Source of the DNA: Pyropia yezoensis
Taxonomy: Eukaryota > Rhodophyta > Bangiophyceae > Bangiales > Bangiaceae
Assembly (NCBI GenBank): GCA_009829735.1
Contig: CM020620.1
Span: forward strand, 16,374,473-16,438,472
Direction: 5' to 3'
DNA length: 64,000 bases
A model generated the notes under the pieces. The model did not search any database. It was not told the origin of the DNA and worked only from the letters and a program-made list of their open reading frames with translations. Of the stretch, positions 32,428 through 42,990 are shown one piece after another. A program made the position numbers and the translations under genes. The first letter of the stretch is position 1; every line of letters begins with the position of its first letter.

Positions 32428-33787
32428 CTATGGCGGCACCACGTCGAGACGGTGGACAACGAGCACATGCCCCCCCCCCGCCAGCACTCCCGCCACAAAC
32501 TCGTGGACACTCCCCGCCCCTACCCCTGCCCCCAGCACCCGCAGTGGCGCGGTGCTGTCGAGCACCACCCGCCGCCAGACGCCCGCCACCTGCAGCAACC
32601 GGACGGCCAGCCAGTGCGGGGTGGTTCCGAAAAGGCCCCACAGCCGCGACGCGCCCGCGTGGGTGGTGTGGACGAGCAGGCCCGCAAGGACACCCGTAGG
32701 TGGGGGTGGCTCCGTGTCACTGGTCGGGTGCGGCGGCGGCAGCGGCGGGGGCGGGGGCGGGGGGATGGGGGGAGGGGGGAGCTCCAATGGCAGAGACGAC
32801 AGTGTGTGCCGCGCGTCGTGCCACCGGAGGGTATGAGGGGGGGACGCGCGCGAGAGGGCGGCAGTGATGACGTTGAGGTCATAGTTGCCAATAAAGGGGA
32901 TTGTAGACCTGGGGAAACGGCGGACAGGAGAGGGGGCGCGCCAAGTAGTGGCCCATCAGGGGACACGCGCAAGCAAACCAAGACGAATGGTGGCGACAAA
33001 GGACAGCCACCCACAGGGAAAAACGTTAGGGCGCAACTTCCCAAGGAGAGCCATCCAGCATTGAACCACACCACTGGTGGACGATGCAGCCGCAGCACAG
33101 CCACCACACAATAGGCCGGAAACCGTTGCAACCGACGCCCACCAGACCTGACACGCCCCCCACACCCACCATCGAGCGCGCACCGGCGGGGACGTACCGA
33201 TGCGGGTTGGCCATGCGGGACGGGTTCAGCTCCTCACATATCGCATCGAAGTCCTGTGGCGTCGGCCGCGGTGGCCGGGGCGTAGCCGGCAGCAGCGGCA
33301 GGAAGGGGAAACAGAGGGAGTGACGACGCACCGCCCACCCGCCCGACAAGCAGCCCGGCCATGATGAACGGGAAAAGAGAGGTAGGACGGGGGTGCGAGA
33401 CAACGGGCACAGCGACGGCGAAGTGCGCACGAAAGAAACAAAAGAGAGAACCAAAGAAGAGCATGTGAACACACGGATCCCACCAAGCTGTTGCCAGCCG
33501 AGCACTGGGGGCGGCGGCCGCTGACCAGGCATCACAGCCAGCGCCCCACCCCGGGACTCCCAACAGCTCCCACCCACAATCGCGGGGTGGAGTGAGGGCC
33601 CACCCCCCATCGGCGACGGCGCGCGCCCCTCGTTCCCGCCACCCCCCCCCCGCCCCACTCTGTCGCAGGCGGTACGTACCCGAGCGCTGTATACTGGCCC
33701 GCCGAGCAGGTTGTTGACCGCATGCACCGAACACCGCGACAGCTGCTGGCGCTCGTGGTAGATGGGGGGGGTGGGGGCGACCGCCAT
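32428..33787 (-). CDS. Josephin-domain deubiquitinase, three exons, 214 aa
   Basis: Exons 33787-33680, 33253-33198 and 32908-32428 join in frame (108+56+481 nt) to exactly 215 codons with a TAG stop. Both introns start GTACGT and end in AG (CACAG, CCCCAG). Exon 1 has IYHERQQLSRCSVHAVNNLL with catalytic Cys19. Exon 2 gives DFDAICEELNPSRMANPH. Exon 3 has GNYDLNVITAAL, then HWLAVR with catalytic His153 and VVLDS with Asp172 in the Asn/Asp position. The length and motif order match short JOSD1/2-type enzymes that cleave ubiquitin; a Pro-rich loop (about residues 97-125) is inserted. The ATG has a good context (GCCATGG). Confidence 0.92.
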
Positions 33788-35639
33788 GGCGGGCTGCCCC
33801 CCCCTCGGGAGGAGATACGAAGGAGTGGGGGTGGGGAGAGAAGGCAATCGGGAAAACGGGTGCGTGACGCGCGCAGCGGGGCAGGGAACGAGCACGGTGT
33901 CCGCCTACCCTGGTCGTGCGTCTGTCTGTGAAGGCGTAGTGGCCCCCCTGTCGGCTGAGAAGAGGAAGCCAATATCGCGCAGTGCTTGGCAGAGAAGTGC
34001 GCTCAGTGTCTATTCTACTGCACTCGAGGCTTAAATGAGGCTCAGCTGAAACTCAAATGAGGCTCGATCTGGGTCGTAAAAAACGTGGATTTTGGCCACT
34101 CTGAACGATTACACAGCAGAACAAGAGGTCGACAACAGAACGAGACTGCATCCTTTCGACGTCGAGAGCCCTGCGAGCCCGCCGCGCGTGACCGGGGGGC
34201 CAGCGGAGCCGAAGGGGATAGCTCCCGCCGCGGATGGTGAGCCAGAGCGGTTCCGTTCTAGTGTGCCGCGCCGAGGCGCGGTCTGTGCCGCCTGTGAGGC
34301 AGGAAGGTGGACAGACGACCGGACCCGTCCCGGCGTCGACCTAAAAGAGGCGCCCGAAGGCCGCGTCGAGCCGCTCGGCCTGCCGCCCTGGCCGCGAAGA
34401 ACCTATCTATCGGTACCGTCGCCGCGTCCCCCTTCGGCCCTGGCTGTGCCGTCTGGCCCCGAGCGACCGCCTCCCGCACGAAGCGTTCCGCTTTGCTTCC
34501 CCCGCTTTGACCACAGCCCCCGCCCCTCTGTCGGCAGCGCCCAGCCTCAGCACTCCTCCTCATTTTCTTCACCCCTCTCCCTGCTGCTTGGAACCCCCCG
34601 TGACCATAGCTGCCGGCCGCGCGGCCGGCGGCGCGGCTGTAGTCGCTGGCATCCCATTCTTCTCGTCGCAAGCATTGGGCTTTTGCGGCACCCTTCCAAC
34701 ACCCTACCAGGCGCCGACGACCGCTCACTCGCTTCCTGCTCTCATCGCCCCCGCCCGCCTTCGTTAGCTGCGACGCCTGCGCAGTCAGAGGGGACGAGAG
34801 CCACCGAAGAGAGGCTTTAGTCAGAAGGCCCCCACTGACCGTCCTGACCGCCGGCTTTATCGCTTTCATTGGACGCTCAACGGCGGGGGTGGTGGCAGGG
34901 ATGGCAAGCTTTCTGGAGGCGCGGACTGTGGCCATGGCTGCGGCGGAGGCGGCACCCGGCGCGGACGCTTCGCCTACGACGCGTACTCACGAGCTCTTCC
35001 CGATGGCGGCCGCCTCTGTAAGATCCACCCACACCGGGACATCTCTCAACGTACTCTTGATCGAACCCTTGACTTTGAACAGCAATCCAGTGCAGAGGTT
35101 GGGGAAAGGGACGGGGTTGTGACGGTGTGAGTTCAGGAGAAGGTGATGGGGAAGCAAAGGTGACTGGAGTGAGGAAGAGGGTGGTGTGACGTCGGTGGTG
35201 GTCGGTGAGTGGTACATCGGTAAAAAGCTCTTTATCTGTGTCTGTGATCGCGTCTTCCTCTTCATGCCGAAGCGGCTACTGGCTCACATGATTTACCCGC
35301 AGCAGGGCACCGAAGGTTCCCCTAAGCATGCGTTTACCCGTCGTGCCACAGAGCGGCACCAGACGGCTCAAAAACAAAGAAAGGGCGAGCGCACACATTG
35401 TGTAGCTCCGAAGCATTTTTGACGGGGTGTCTACCAACAGATACAGAATCTACATACGTGCACAAATGCCGTGCTCCGGGTCGAATTACCCGTCAGCCGG
35501 CGGGTTCAACATGTGACTGTGGCGGTTGCTGGGGCCCCACCCCTGCCCCTGAGGTTGCCACGGTGGCAGAGCGGCGGGCCGGCCATCGCGCGGAGGAAGG
35601 GTCGCCTGACCAGTTCCTGACGAGATGGGGCGGAAATGG
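33788..35639. other. No recognisable gene
   Basis: Frames such as plus 34092-34820 and minus 34935-34258 are Pro/Arg/Ala-rich with no family features. The region includes the upstream side of the Josephin gene and simple-sequence tracts. Confidence 0.45.
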
Positions 35640-36010
35640 TTTTTCCCAAAGGGTTTTCCATGAAAATCCAAATTGTCTCTAACAACATTATTTTCGCATT
35701 GGAGGGAACATTTTCGCATTGGAGAGTTAGCAATTGGAGGGCGTAGTTAGCACGAGGGTTCGCGGGAGCGGGGCTACTTCTAGTGGCTCACGGCAGCGGC
35801 GTGACCGGCGGGGATATCAGGGGCACCCCGGTGCCCCTCCTCCCCGCCGCCTTCTAAAATCAACTGTTTCTTTGGTATCAATCCTCCCCCGGGCACAGCC
35901 ATCTTCATCCTGTATCCCGCGTAGGGACAGGCGGGGTTGCTGGAGAGACTCCTGGTCAGTTCCTTCGGTGGTTCATCACTGAGGTTTCACAAGGGGAAGA
36001 TCAGCACGGG
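35640..36010 (-). repeat. Diverged remnant of the outer part of the family B LTR
   Basis: On the plus strand it shares with 9850-10190 the blocks ATTTTCGCATTGGAGGGA, TTCGCGGGxGCGGGGC, a G/C-rich stem, then AAATCAACTG and CCTCCC. It has the same orientation as B1. It is much more diverged than the B1/B2 pair, so it represents an older insertion. Confidence 0.65.
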
Positions 36011-37244
36011 GTTCTACGCTATTTGTGACGGCGATACCGTTACAGTGACCAGTGGCCACCGTGGGGCCGGTCCTGCGTGGTCCGTCGATAGTGGACCCTC
36101 CAGTTACCACCCGATGTTGGCAGACACCAGCGGGCGTGCTCGCGATTACGCCGCATACGTCCTCTAATTAGTGGCTCGGACTCGTAAGGTGAAGTCCCAA
36201 CCATAGATTCTCTGGGTGTCCGAAAGGGTCTTTTCAGAACGAATCTTTACAGCCTCGCTGTCACACGCGCGGCTTTCGCTAGTCGAGCGCCCTGTCGGCC
36301 GCCCAGGCGCCGCGCGTCGGCTGTGCCTCTCGGCCGCTGGCACAAGCCCGACTATCTTCATAGCACACGCAGCAGCAGGAGTAAGCGAGGCCTCACAGGC
36401 GGCGGCCGCGCCTGCGGCCGCGTGCTGCAGATAAGCGGCGGTGGCGGCGGGCTTCGCCGCCGTCGCCTCCGCCTACCGCTACCTATCTCTTCGCGCCACG
36501 CCACCGGCGTCAATGACGCTGGAGCTTGCCGCGGCTCCGCCGGCTCGTCGCGCGCGGCTGGACGAAAAGCTTCACCCCATGCGTTCTTCCTCCCTTGCGT
36601 CTCAGTTGGACACATTGCGTTATTCAATGAGAAGGTCGACTCATAGGAAACGGAAATTGTGAAAGCAATAACAGACAGAACACAGCTGCAAATCAAGTGT
36701 GGCACGACTGGAGCCGCACGTGAATCACACGTGTCCATGAGGGAGTTGTGGAACACCAACTCGCTACTCCAGTGTTGAGTCAATGACATGAAAAACGTAC
36801 GAAGAGCGGTGCGTTTCAACCTGGGGGGCACGGCTCCTCAAAGCGAGACCCCCGACGCGCATGCCTCAAGCCCGCCGTCGCGGGATCGCTGTTCACGACC
36901 GATCAGGCCGTCCTCCTGGTATAAAGGATTGAAATCAATAAGGGGGAAGTGGGAACGACCGCCCGACTGGGGGATAAGGAAGAGCTAACGCCGATATGGA
37001 GAGGCGGGGGGTAGGGGGGTATAAATGCCAGCCGATCTGTAAAGTCTGACAGCACGCACGCACGCGCGCACTCGTGCACGCACGCCGTGCAACCCTACGC
37101 ACACTTCGCACGGTACACTCGCAGGAAGGAGGAGACGCACAGGTGTGGTACCGTGCGGATGGTGAGGAAGAAGAAGGGTGTCGAGAGTGAGGGTACACCG
37201 TGAATGTGAGTTCGACGTCGAGGGGTCGGTTGTTCTCCGTATGA
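36011..37244. other. No recognisable gene; isolated TATA-like motifs
   Basis: TATAAAGG near 36921 and TATAAATG near 37020 are the only regulatory-looking signals. No supported coding region lies on either strand. Confidence 0.4.
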
Positions 37245-37585
37245 TGGTCTTGTCGTGGAGTTTTGGCCGCCAGTTGCAGGCAGGCCCTCGCGCTGGCGAT
37301 TCGGGACCCGGTTGGCCAGGCTACGTTGAGCTTGTTGTTCGCCGGGGGCCCGTTGATTGGCGAATGACAGGGCGCCAATGCCCCCTCCCGCTGATTGGCC
37401 CGCTCAGGGAGGCGGATCCACTCCGGCGAGGAGGGGTGGCTTCCCCCATTTTTCGTCTTGTTTCCATGTTTTCATGGCGTGTTTTCGTGTCTTTCCCCTT
37501 CTTCCCACTGGGGTTTTTGCGGGGATTGGCATCTGTGCGACGGAATGTTTTCGTATGCTTTTCGTCTACTACTACAGTACGCGGA
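37245..37585 (+). repeat. Diverged remnant of the inner part of the family B LTR, opposite orientation
   Basis: It aligns as reverse complement with about 62170-62490 of the B2 LTR. Shared blocks include GCAGGCAGGCCCT, GTTGGCCAGGCTACGTTGAG, CGCTGATTGGCCC and GGCGAGGAGGGGTGGCTTCC. Its orientation is opposite to the remnant at 35640-36010, so this is either a separate insertion or a rearranged one. Confidence 0.8.
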
Positions 37586-39199
37586 TAAACTTCAGCTCCT
37601 CCCCAGTTGTCCGCGGCAGAAAATTCATCGCACGCACATGGCCGAAGCATTGCCACGTGTCGCCCTTACCCTGGCCCAGAACTCCCTGCATCGAAAGTCC
37701 ACGAGACGAAATTACTGTGAGTCGCGCAAGAATTACCAACCGCGTTCATGTGTCGAAGCTGTTACGATGAACCGGGTCTGCCCAACCACGTAGGCACACC
37801 GTATTTTGTAACCTGCAATAGTGCCATCTTATTCGACGCTGACATATCCCGGAGATGACCTTGAATTTACCGATAAGAGTTACGCGACATCGTTCGCGAT
37901 CTCCCGCGTCTCCCCGCGCAGGGCACCGGTGGGAACGACCGGCGCCCTTGGGCACTGTAAGGATTCCTCAACGTTCCCCAAGGGAAATTGGAGTGCGCTG
38001 AGTCTGTTTGCATGGCCAAAAAAAGACCTTTAGTGAAGGGAACGCACGCAGAATGACCACCGAAGATGAGCTTCAATTGAGGCGCTGAAGTTCAAAGGAG
38101 GCTATCACTAGAATAGACACTAGTGCGAACCTTCGAAGCCCATCCGCCCAGCGACGAGCTGAACCTTTAAGCGGGCAACCGTCCCATTGGTCATCGATGT
38201 GACGTCGCGGCTCCTGAGGGCGTGATTTCCATTTCGACTTTCGAGCACTGGATTTAAATTTGATGTTCCCAAGCGAAAACATAAGTGTGTGTGACGTCAC
38301 AATATCCAATCAAACGAAGGTATGTTCGCGTTCAGTTGTTAGGACATAGCCAACGACGTGGGCTATCCTTAGATCCGCTACGCCGACGGCTTCCACAACT
38401 CATCAAGTATGTAGGAATTGTGACCGGTTGTTGACTTCGAGGGAAAACCACCGATAATTGCACGTTCCTGGCGGCCACAGATCGCTCTGTGGCAGTCACT
38501 CAGCGAGAAAGCCCTGTTTTGGCTTCTGGATAGCTCCAGGACATCTTGGAATTTGTTGAGCCGGCCTCTGATTGGGATTGCTGATTATTGGGCTGACGCA
38601 CAATTGGACTCTCTAACGTTACATATTCTTCAGTGTTGTTTTGGCCACGTTGTTGGTATGATAGCGAGCAACTCTCTCAGGGCAAATCCAGCAACATTCA
38701 CTGAAAGCCTCCCTCTCGGTCTGGGGGCTCCCGTTGATGTTCCGTCGAAGAGAGACTCCTGCTTCTCCTGCGCGGTGGAGGTAGGCAGGAGATCGTCCGC
38801 GCAACGCAGCGGCGTGTGTCATTGGCGCAGGCAGTCGTCCTTTTGGGAGGAGCGAGAGGGCAAACCGACCGCCGCTGGTGGACGAGGGAAGAGATGGGGA
38901 AAAGGGGACAGGCAGGCGGGTATCGTGAGAGATGGCAGCGGGGACGACGTGTCTTCTGAGTCTTGCTGTCTATCCTGTTTATTCCCGCCTTGTTGTCCAC
39001 CCGACAATCTTGGTTGCTAGCAGAGGTGGGGGGGGGGGGGAGGGTGACAACGACGGAGTCCTCCACAGACCCTCCGTCCTCTCCCTTCCGATGCGTGACC
39101 ATGCGCGCGCCGATCAAAAGCAAAAGAGCCCAAAGAAGCGGCACGCGGGCGTCGCTACCGGAGACGGCGCTGGTGAAATGACGGGCGACGGGACGGTCG
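37586..39199. other. No recognisable gene
   Basis: Base composition is closer to neutral than in the neighbours up to about 38700, then GC-rich. The frames are not supported by any motif. Confidence 0.45.
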
Positions 39200-39250
39200 G
39201 CGCGGGCGTGGGCGCGGGCGCGGGCGCAGGCGCGGGCGCGGGCGTCGGGC
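39200..39250. repeat. GCGGGC hexanucleotide simple repeat
   Basis: A nearly perfect run of GCGGGC with a few changes (GCGGGCGTGGGC, GCGCAGGC). Confidence 0.9.
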
Positions 39251-39266
39251 AGCGGCCAAAGCGCCA

Positions 39267-40686
39267 TCACGGACACACAATGGGGGTGGGCGGTGATGCG
39301 GTCACCGCCGCTGCCGTTGGCAACGCCGTCGCTGGTGCCGCTGTCGGTGAGGAGGTCGCTGACGCTGCCACGGCCGACGGCGACAGTGATGGCGACAGGG
39401 AGGCGGTGGCGGGGAGCGCCACGGGCGGCGTCGACGGCTCGATGGGCACCTGACGGCAGAAAAAGATGAAGGTGCACACGGTTCGTGTCGGCACCGCCGG
39501 CGGCGCCGACGTCGCAGGCGCCACCGTCGCGGGCACCGGTGTCGCCGCCGTTGTCGATACCGCCTCGTTTGGGAAGAGCAAGTTGAACAGCTCCTCGAGC
39601 GGGCTGAGCTCAAATGCCACCCGGCTAATAGGCGCGTCTGGGTAGAGCGCGTCGTCCTCGTCAATCCATGCCTTACACACGGGGAAGGCCGATGAGTAGA
39701 GCATCGCCGCGGGTGTGCGGAGGTTGTACGCGCCCGACCGGGCGATGTGGGCAAAGTCCACGTTGTCGACCGCGACAATGTTGGCGAAATTTGCCTCCCC
39801 CAGCCGTTTGCCCGGGTTGACCGTCACCTTGAGCGTGTAACGCCTGGACAGGTCCAGACCCGTCACGTCAATCTACTGGCAGGTGAGGGCGTTCGAGTAG
39901 ATGTCCCCACAGCCGGCGGTGATGCCCCCACTGTCTCCCACCACGTACGCCCGGCTTTTGGCCGTTGACCGACTGCGCTGACGTGGATGGAGTGAAGCCC
40001 ACCCCCGCGTCCCGGCCTGTCTCGTCAATCAACTCGTACGTTGCGTACGCGGCGTAGTGCCAGTGCATGTGAGTGGCGCCCCACTGAAGCGGCACACCCG
40101 GCCCATGTGCACAGTAGTCAATGTATATGGGAAAAAGACAAAACAGGGGGGGAGACAATGCACAGGGGACGTTGTAGTGCACGCTAAACAGGCATTCGTC
40201 CACCAGGGGAGAGTCAGTAGCCAACCCAGTGGTAGTTCAGAAGCCATGCCATTGTCCACTCTCGTTTGGGGGAACGGCAGGACACCAACATGGAGGTTTA
40301 CGCCCGGCAAACCCTCGCTGCCTCCCCCCAGCCCCTCCCCGCCACAACCATACCTCCCAGTTGGCATCCGAAAACGAGCGGTCGTGCGGCGGCAGTCCGA
40401 TAACCAGATCGCTGTCGCCTACGTTGCGGATAGTGGTGGTAAACCGCAGCACCGCGTGCGTAGCGGCCCGGCTGTCGCGACGGAGGCAGTTTTCCTCCAT
40501 CAGCGCCGCGGCATAGACTGCGTTGGAGCCAGACGACAGGTCGAGGGTGGACAGCACCAGGTCCGACACGATGACGGTCAGGTCGAGCGCTGCGTGCACG
40601 GACGCCACAGAGGCAGCGATGGTGGCCGTAAGCACTGCTGCCACCGCCGCTCTCGCGGCGGTGGTCGTGCGCCGACGGACGCCCAT
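39267..40686 (-). pseudogene. Lysyl oxidase-like secreted copper enzyme, two exons, inactivated
   Basis: Exon 1 (40686-40354) encodes a signal peptide and then LRFTTTIRNVGDSDLVIGLP. It ends at GAG|GTATGG. Exon 2 starts after CTTCAG at 40083 with WGATHMHWHYAAYATYELID, which holds the copper-binding H-x-H-x-H of lysyl oxidases. Further on, GCGDIYSNALTCQ-stop-IDVTG has TAG (near 39874) in place of the conserved Trp of CQWID; DLSRRYTLKVTVNP then follows in the same frame. A one-base frame change lies just upstream (near 39950). An Ala/Pro/Thr-rich tail runs to 39267. Live family members oxidise lysine side chains of extracellular proteins. With both lesions this copy should be inactive, unless they are assembly errors. 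Confidence 0.8.
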
Positions 40687-41568
40687 CGTGCCAAGGGATG
40701 GGGGAAAGGGGGAGGGAGGTGCGAGGCAGCGGGCACGGAAGCACACCAACCAACAGCGCGTCGACACAAGGCTGCAGACCGTGAGCCGGACGGGAGTGGG
40801 TACGGGGGAATAGGGGAAGGCCCGCCAGAGCACAACGAGCAAAGCCGGGACGCGGCGCACGGGCGGGGACAACAGAGCAGGAGCACCCGCCGCCCCGTCC
40901 ACATCCCACAGAGTCGGGAAGTATATGACCGCCGACCGCCCGTCCGCACCCCACAAAGCATCTTACCGCGAAGGAGCACAGCGGGCGGCAGCAGCGCGTC
41001 GCCCCGGCGGCGGCGCTGCATCGTTCAGTTCGAGGTCGTGGGGTGACGGCGGGGCGTAGAGGGGAGAGAGGAAGTGGGGACGAGGAGCTCCCACCAGAAG
41101 GAAAGCAGGGCGTGCGGAGGGAGGAGCAGGTGCCCCACCACCAGCCCGACAACAGGCTGCCACGGCGGGCTGAGGGCGGATGTGCGGGCGTCCTCCCATC
41201 TGCTCCCCACCCCCTTTCCCCCTTACTCCCTCGCCGTCCCCCCCACCCCCCATCCCGTTCCCTCCGCGTACCTGCACGGCGCACCTGCACGGCGCCACGG
41301 GCGGCCCCTCATAGTCCGTCGTGACCACCGGCAAGCAGGCTCCACCTGCATGACCCGGTAGCGGTAGAGCGCGCCCGGCAACGGGCGGCAGACCACGTGT
41401 GCGCGTGCCGTCCCCCTTGCCTCCCCAGCAGCTGGCGCGGCGCCCCTCTCCAACCCCCCTTGCAGCAGAGAGCCACATGCCCACCCTCGCGCCACGTAGG
41501 CCCATTGCCCCTCCCCCTCCCCCCTCCCCCCTCTTCCTCCCCGTTCCCTCCAACGGAGGAGGGGGTGT
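40687..41568. other. No recognisable gene
   Basis: GC-rich, with pyrimidine-rich runs near 41510-41550. It holds the upstream side of the lysyl-oxidase pseudogene and the 3' flank of the SDR gene. Long frames here are compositional. Confidence 0.45.
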
Positions 41569-42990
41569 TCACCAGGCCAGGCGGTCACGGTCACGCCAAA
41601 ACCCCCCAGTCGGCACGCCCGCCCCCCCCTCCATCAACCACAGTAGCCCCGCGGCGGCGGCGGCAGGCGCCCGCGCAGACGCAATGGCACCAGCATCGAC
41701 CATGCGCGTCGCCACGTCGCCCGGACAGACCGCGTTGACACGCAGGACGACACCGCCGCCATCGCCACGCCCATCCCCACCACCGGCACGCCCATCCCCA
41801 CCACCGGCATGCCCATCCCCACCACCGGCACGCCCATCCCCACCACCGGCACACCCATCCCCACCACCACCACCGTCGCCACCGCCATCGTCACCACCGT
41901 CGCCACCTTCGCCATGGGGGTGGCGGTGAGCGTAGTGATTAACACGCGCGGCCAGGATGCGCACGTACGCGTTGAGGGCGGCTTTGGACAGCGCATACGC
42001 TGGCTGCTCGCCGTGCACGAGCGCCGACAGTGGGGTGGCACCTGCCGTCACCGTCGCCACGGTAGCTTCGATAGTCGCCAACAGAGCGCACTCCCACTCG
42101 TCGGGGGTTGCCAAGTCCGCCGCCGCAACCGTCATCGCAACTGCCCTCGCGTCCGGCATCGCCCCTGCCGCCACCACCGCCGTATCTGCACCCCCCCCCC
42201 CCCTTCCGCCTGCGTGCGCTTCGCACATCGCTTTTCCCCCGTCTGCTGCTGCGGCGGCGGTGGCCGCCGCCGCCGCCGCCGCCGCTGCCACTTCGGCGCC
42301 CGCGGCGGCGCCATCGAGCGCCACCCGCAGCGGGGTGGCGAGAAAAGCCAGCTCCCCATCTCCAGACGGCACCACCACCAGCCGCGGGTCGGCGGACCGA
42401 CACAATGACGGTAAGAGCGCGGCCACCACTGACCGGGTGGCATAAAATTTGGTGGAGAGCGCCGCAGTGAGGTCGGCGGCTTCGTCGCTGCCGCTGCTGC
42501 TGCCGCCACCACCGCTGCCGCTCCCGGGACAGACGCCTGCATTGAAGACGGCAACATCAAGGCCGCCGCCACCAGCGGCCGCGTCGGCATCGACAATGGC
42601 GGCGAGCGCCGCCACGCTCGACTCGTCGGTCACGTCGAGCACCCGCACGCGGGCCGTCGGGGGGAACGGCCCATCTCCGCTGTCGCACTCGCCGTCCACA
42701 CCGCCGTCGCGCTCGCCGTCTCTGCTGCCGTCGACGCTCTCGTCGTAGTTCCCGGCAGCCGCGGCGTCGGCAGCGGCGACAGTGTAGGCGGCGCGCGCGC
42801 CCACTACGGGGGGGTGTCGTGTGCAGGCGAGCACCGCATCGCCGCGGTCGGTCAGCGCCGTCGCCACCGCCAGGCCGAGGCCACGGTTTGCGCCCGTCAC
42901 GAGTGACAGCCGCGGAGGGGCGGTGGCGGCGGCGGCGCGCACAGACGGGAGATGGGGGAGGCGCCGACGGTGTGCCTCGCCGTGGACCAT
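41569..42990 (-). CDS. Short-chain dehydrogenase/reductase (carbonyl-reductase-like), 473 aa
   Basis: The start MVHGEAHRRR is preferred because the Rossmann motif LVTGANRGLGLAVA follows closely; an in-frame upstream ATG at 43146 is less likely. In order: TGxxxGxG; a DVTD stretch; NAG (VAVFNAG); catalytic Ser region LVVVPSGDGELAF; YxxxK in AYALSKAALNAY; and VNAVCPGDVATRM. It is longer than the usual 250-300 residues because of three low-complexity inserts: Asp/Gly/Glu after the first strand, Ala-rich after the Ser region, and a Gly/Asp repeat encoded by a 21-bp minisatellite. NADPH-dependent reduction of carbonyls is the family role; the substrate is unknown. A partial copy lies at 30050-30640. 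Confidence 0.88.
   Translation of the reverse strand: MVHGEAHRRRLPHLPSVRAAAATAPPRLSLVTGANRGLGLAVATALTDRGDAVLACTRHPPVVGARAAYTVAAADAAAAGNYDESVDGSRDGERDGGVDGECDSGDGPFPPTARVRVLDVTDESSVAALAAIVDADAAAGGGGLDVAVFNAGVCPGSGSGGGGSSSGSDEAADLTAALSTKFYATRSVVAALLPSLCRSADPRLVVVPSGDGELAFLATPLRVALDGAAAGAEVAAAAAAAAATAAAAADGGKAMCEAHAGGRGGGGADTAVVAAGAMPDARAVAMTVAAADLATPDEWECALLATIEATVATVTAGATPLSALVHGEQPAYALSKAALNAYVRILAARVNHYAHRHPHGEGGDGGDDGGGDGGGGGDGCAGGGDGRAGGGDGHAGGGDGRAGGGDGRGDGGGVVLRVNAVCPGDVATRMVDAGAIASARAPAAAAAGLLWLMEGGAGVPTGGFWRDRDRLAW
41766..41870. repeat. 21-bp minisatellite, five units, inside the SDR gene
   Basis: The unit CACGCCCATCCCCACCACCGG is repeated five times with single-base changes. In the SDR frame it encodes a seven-residue Gly/Asp/Ala repeat. 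Confidence 0.95.
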
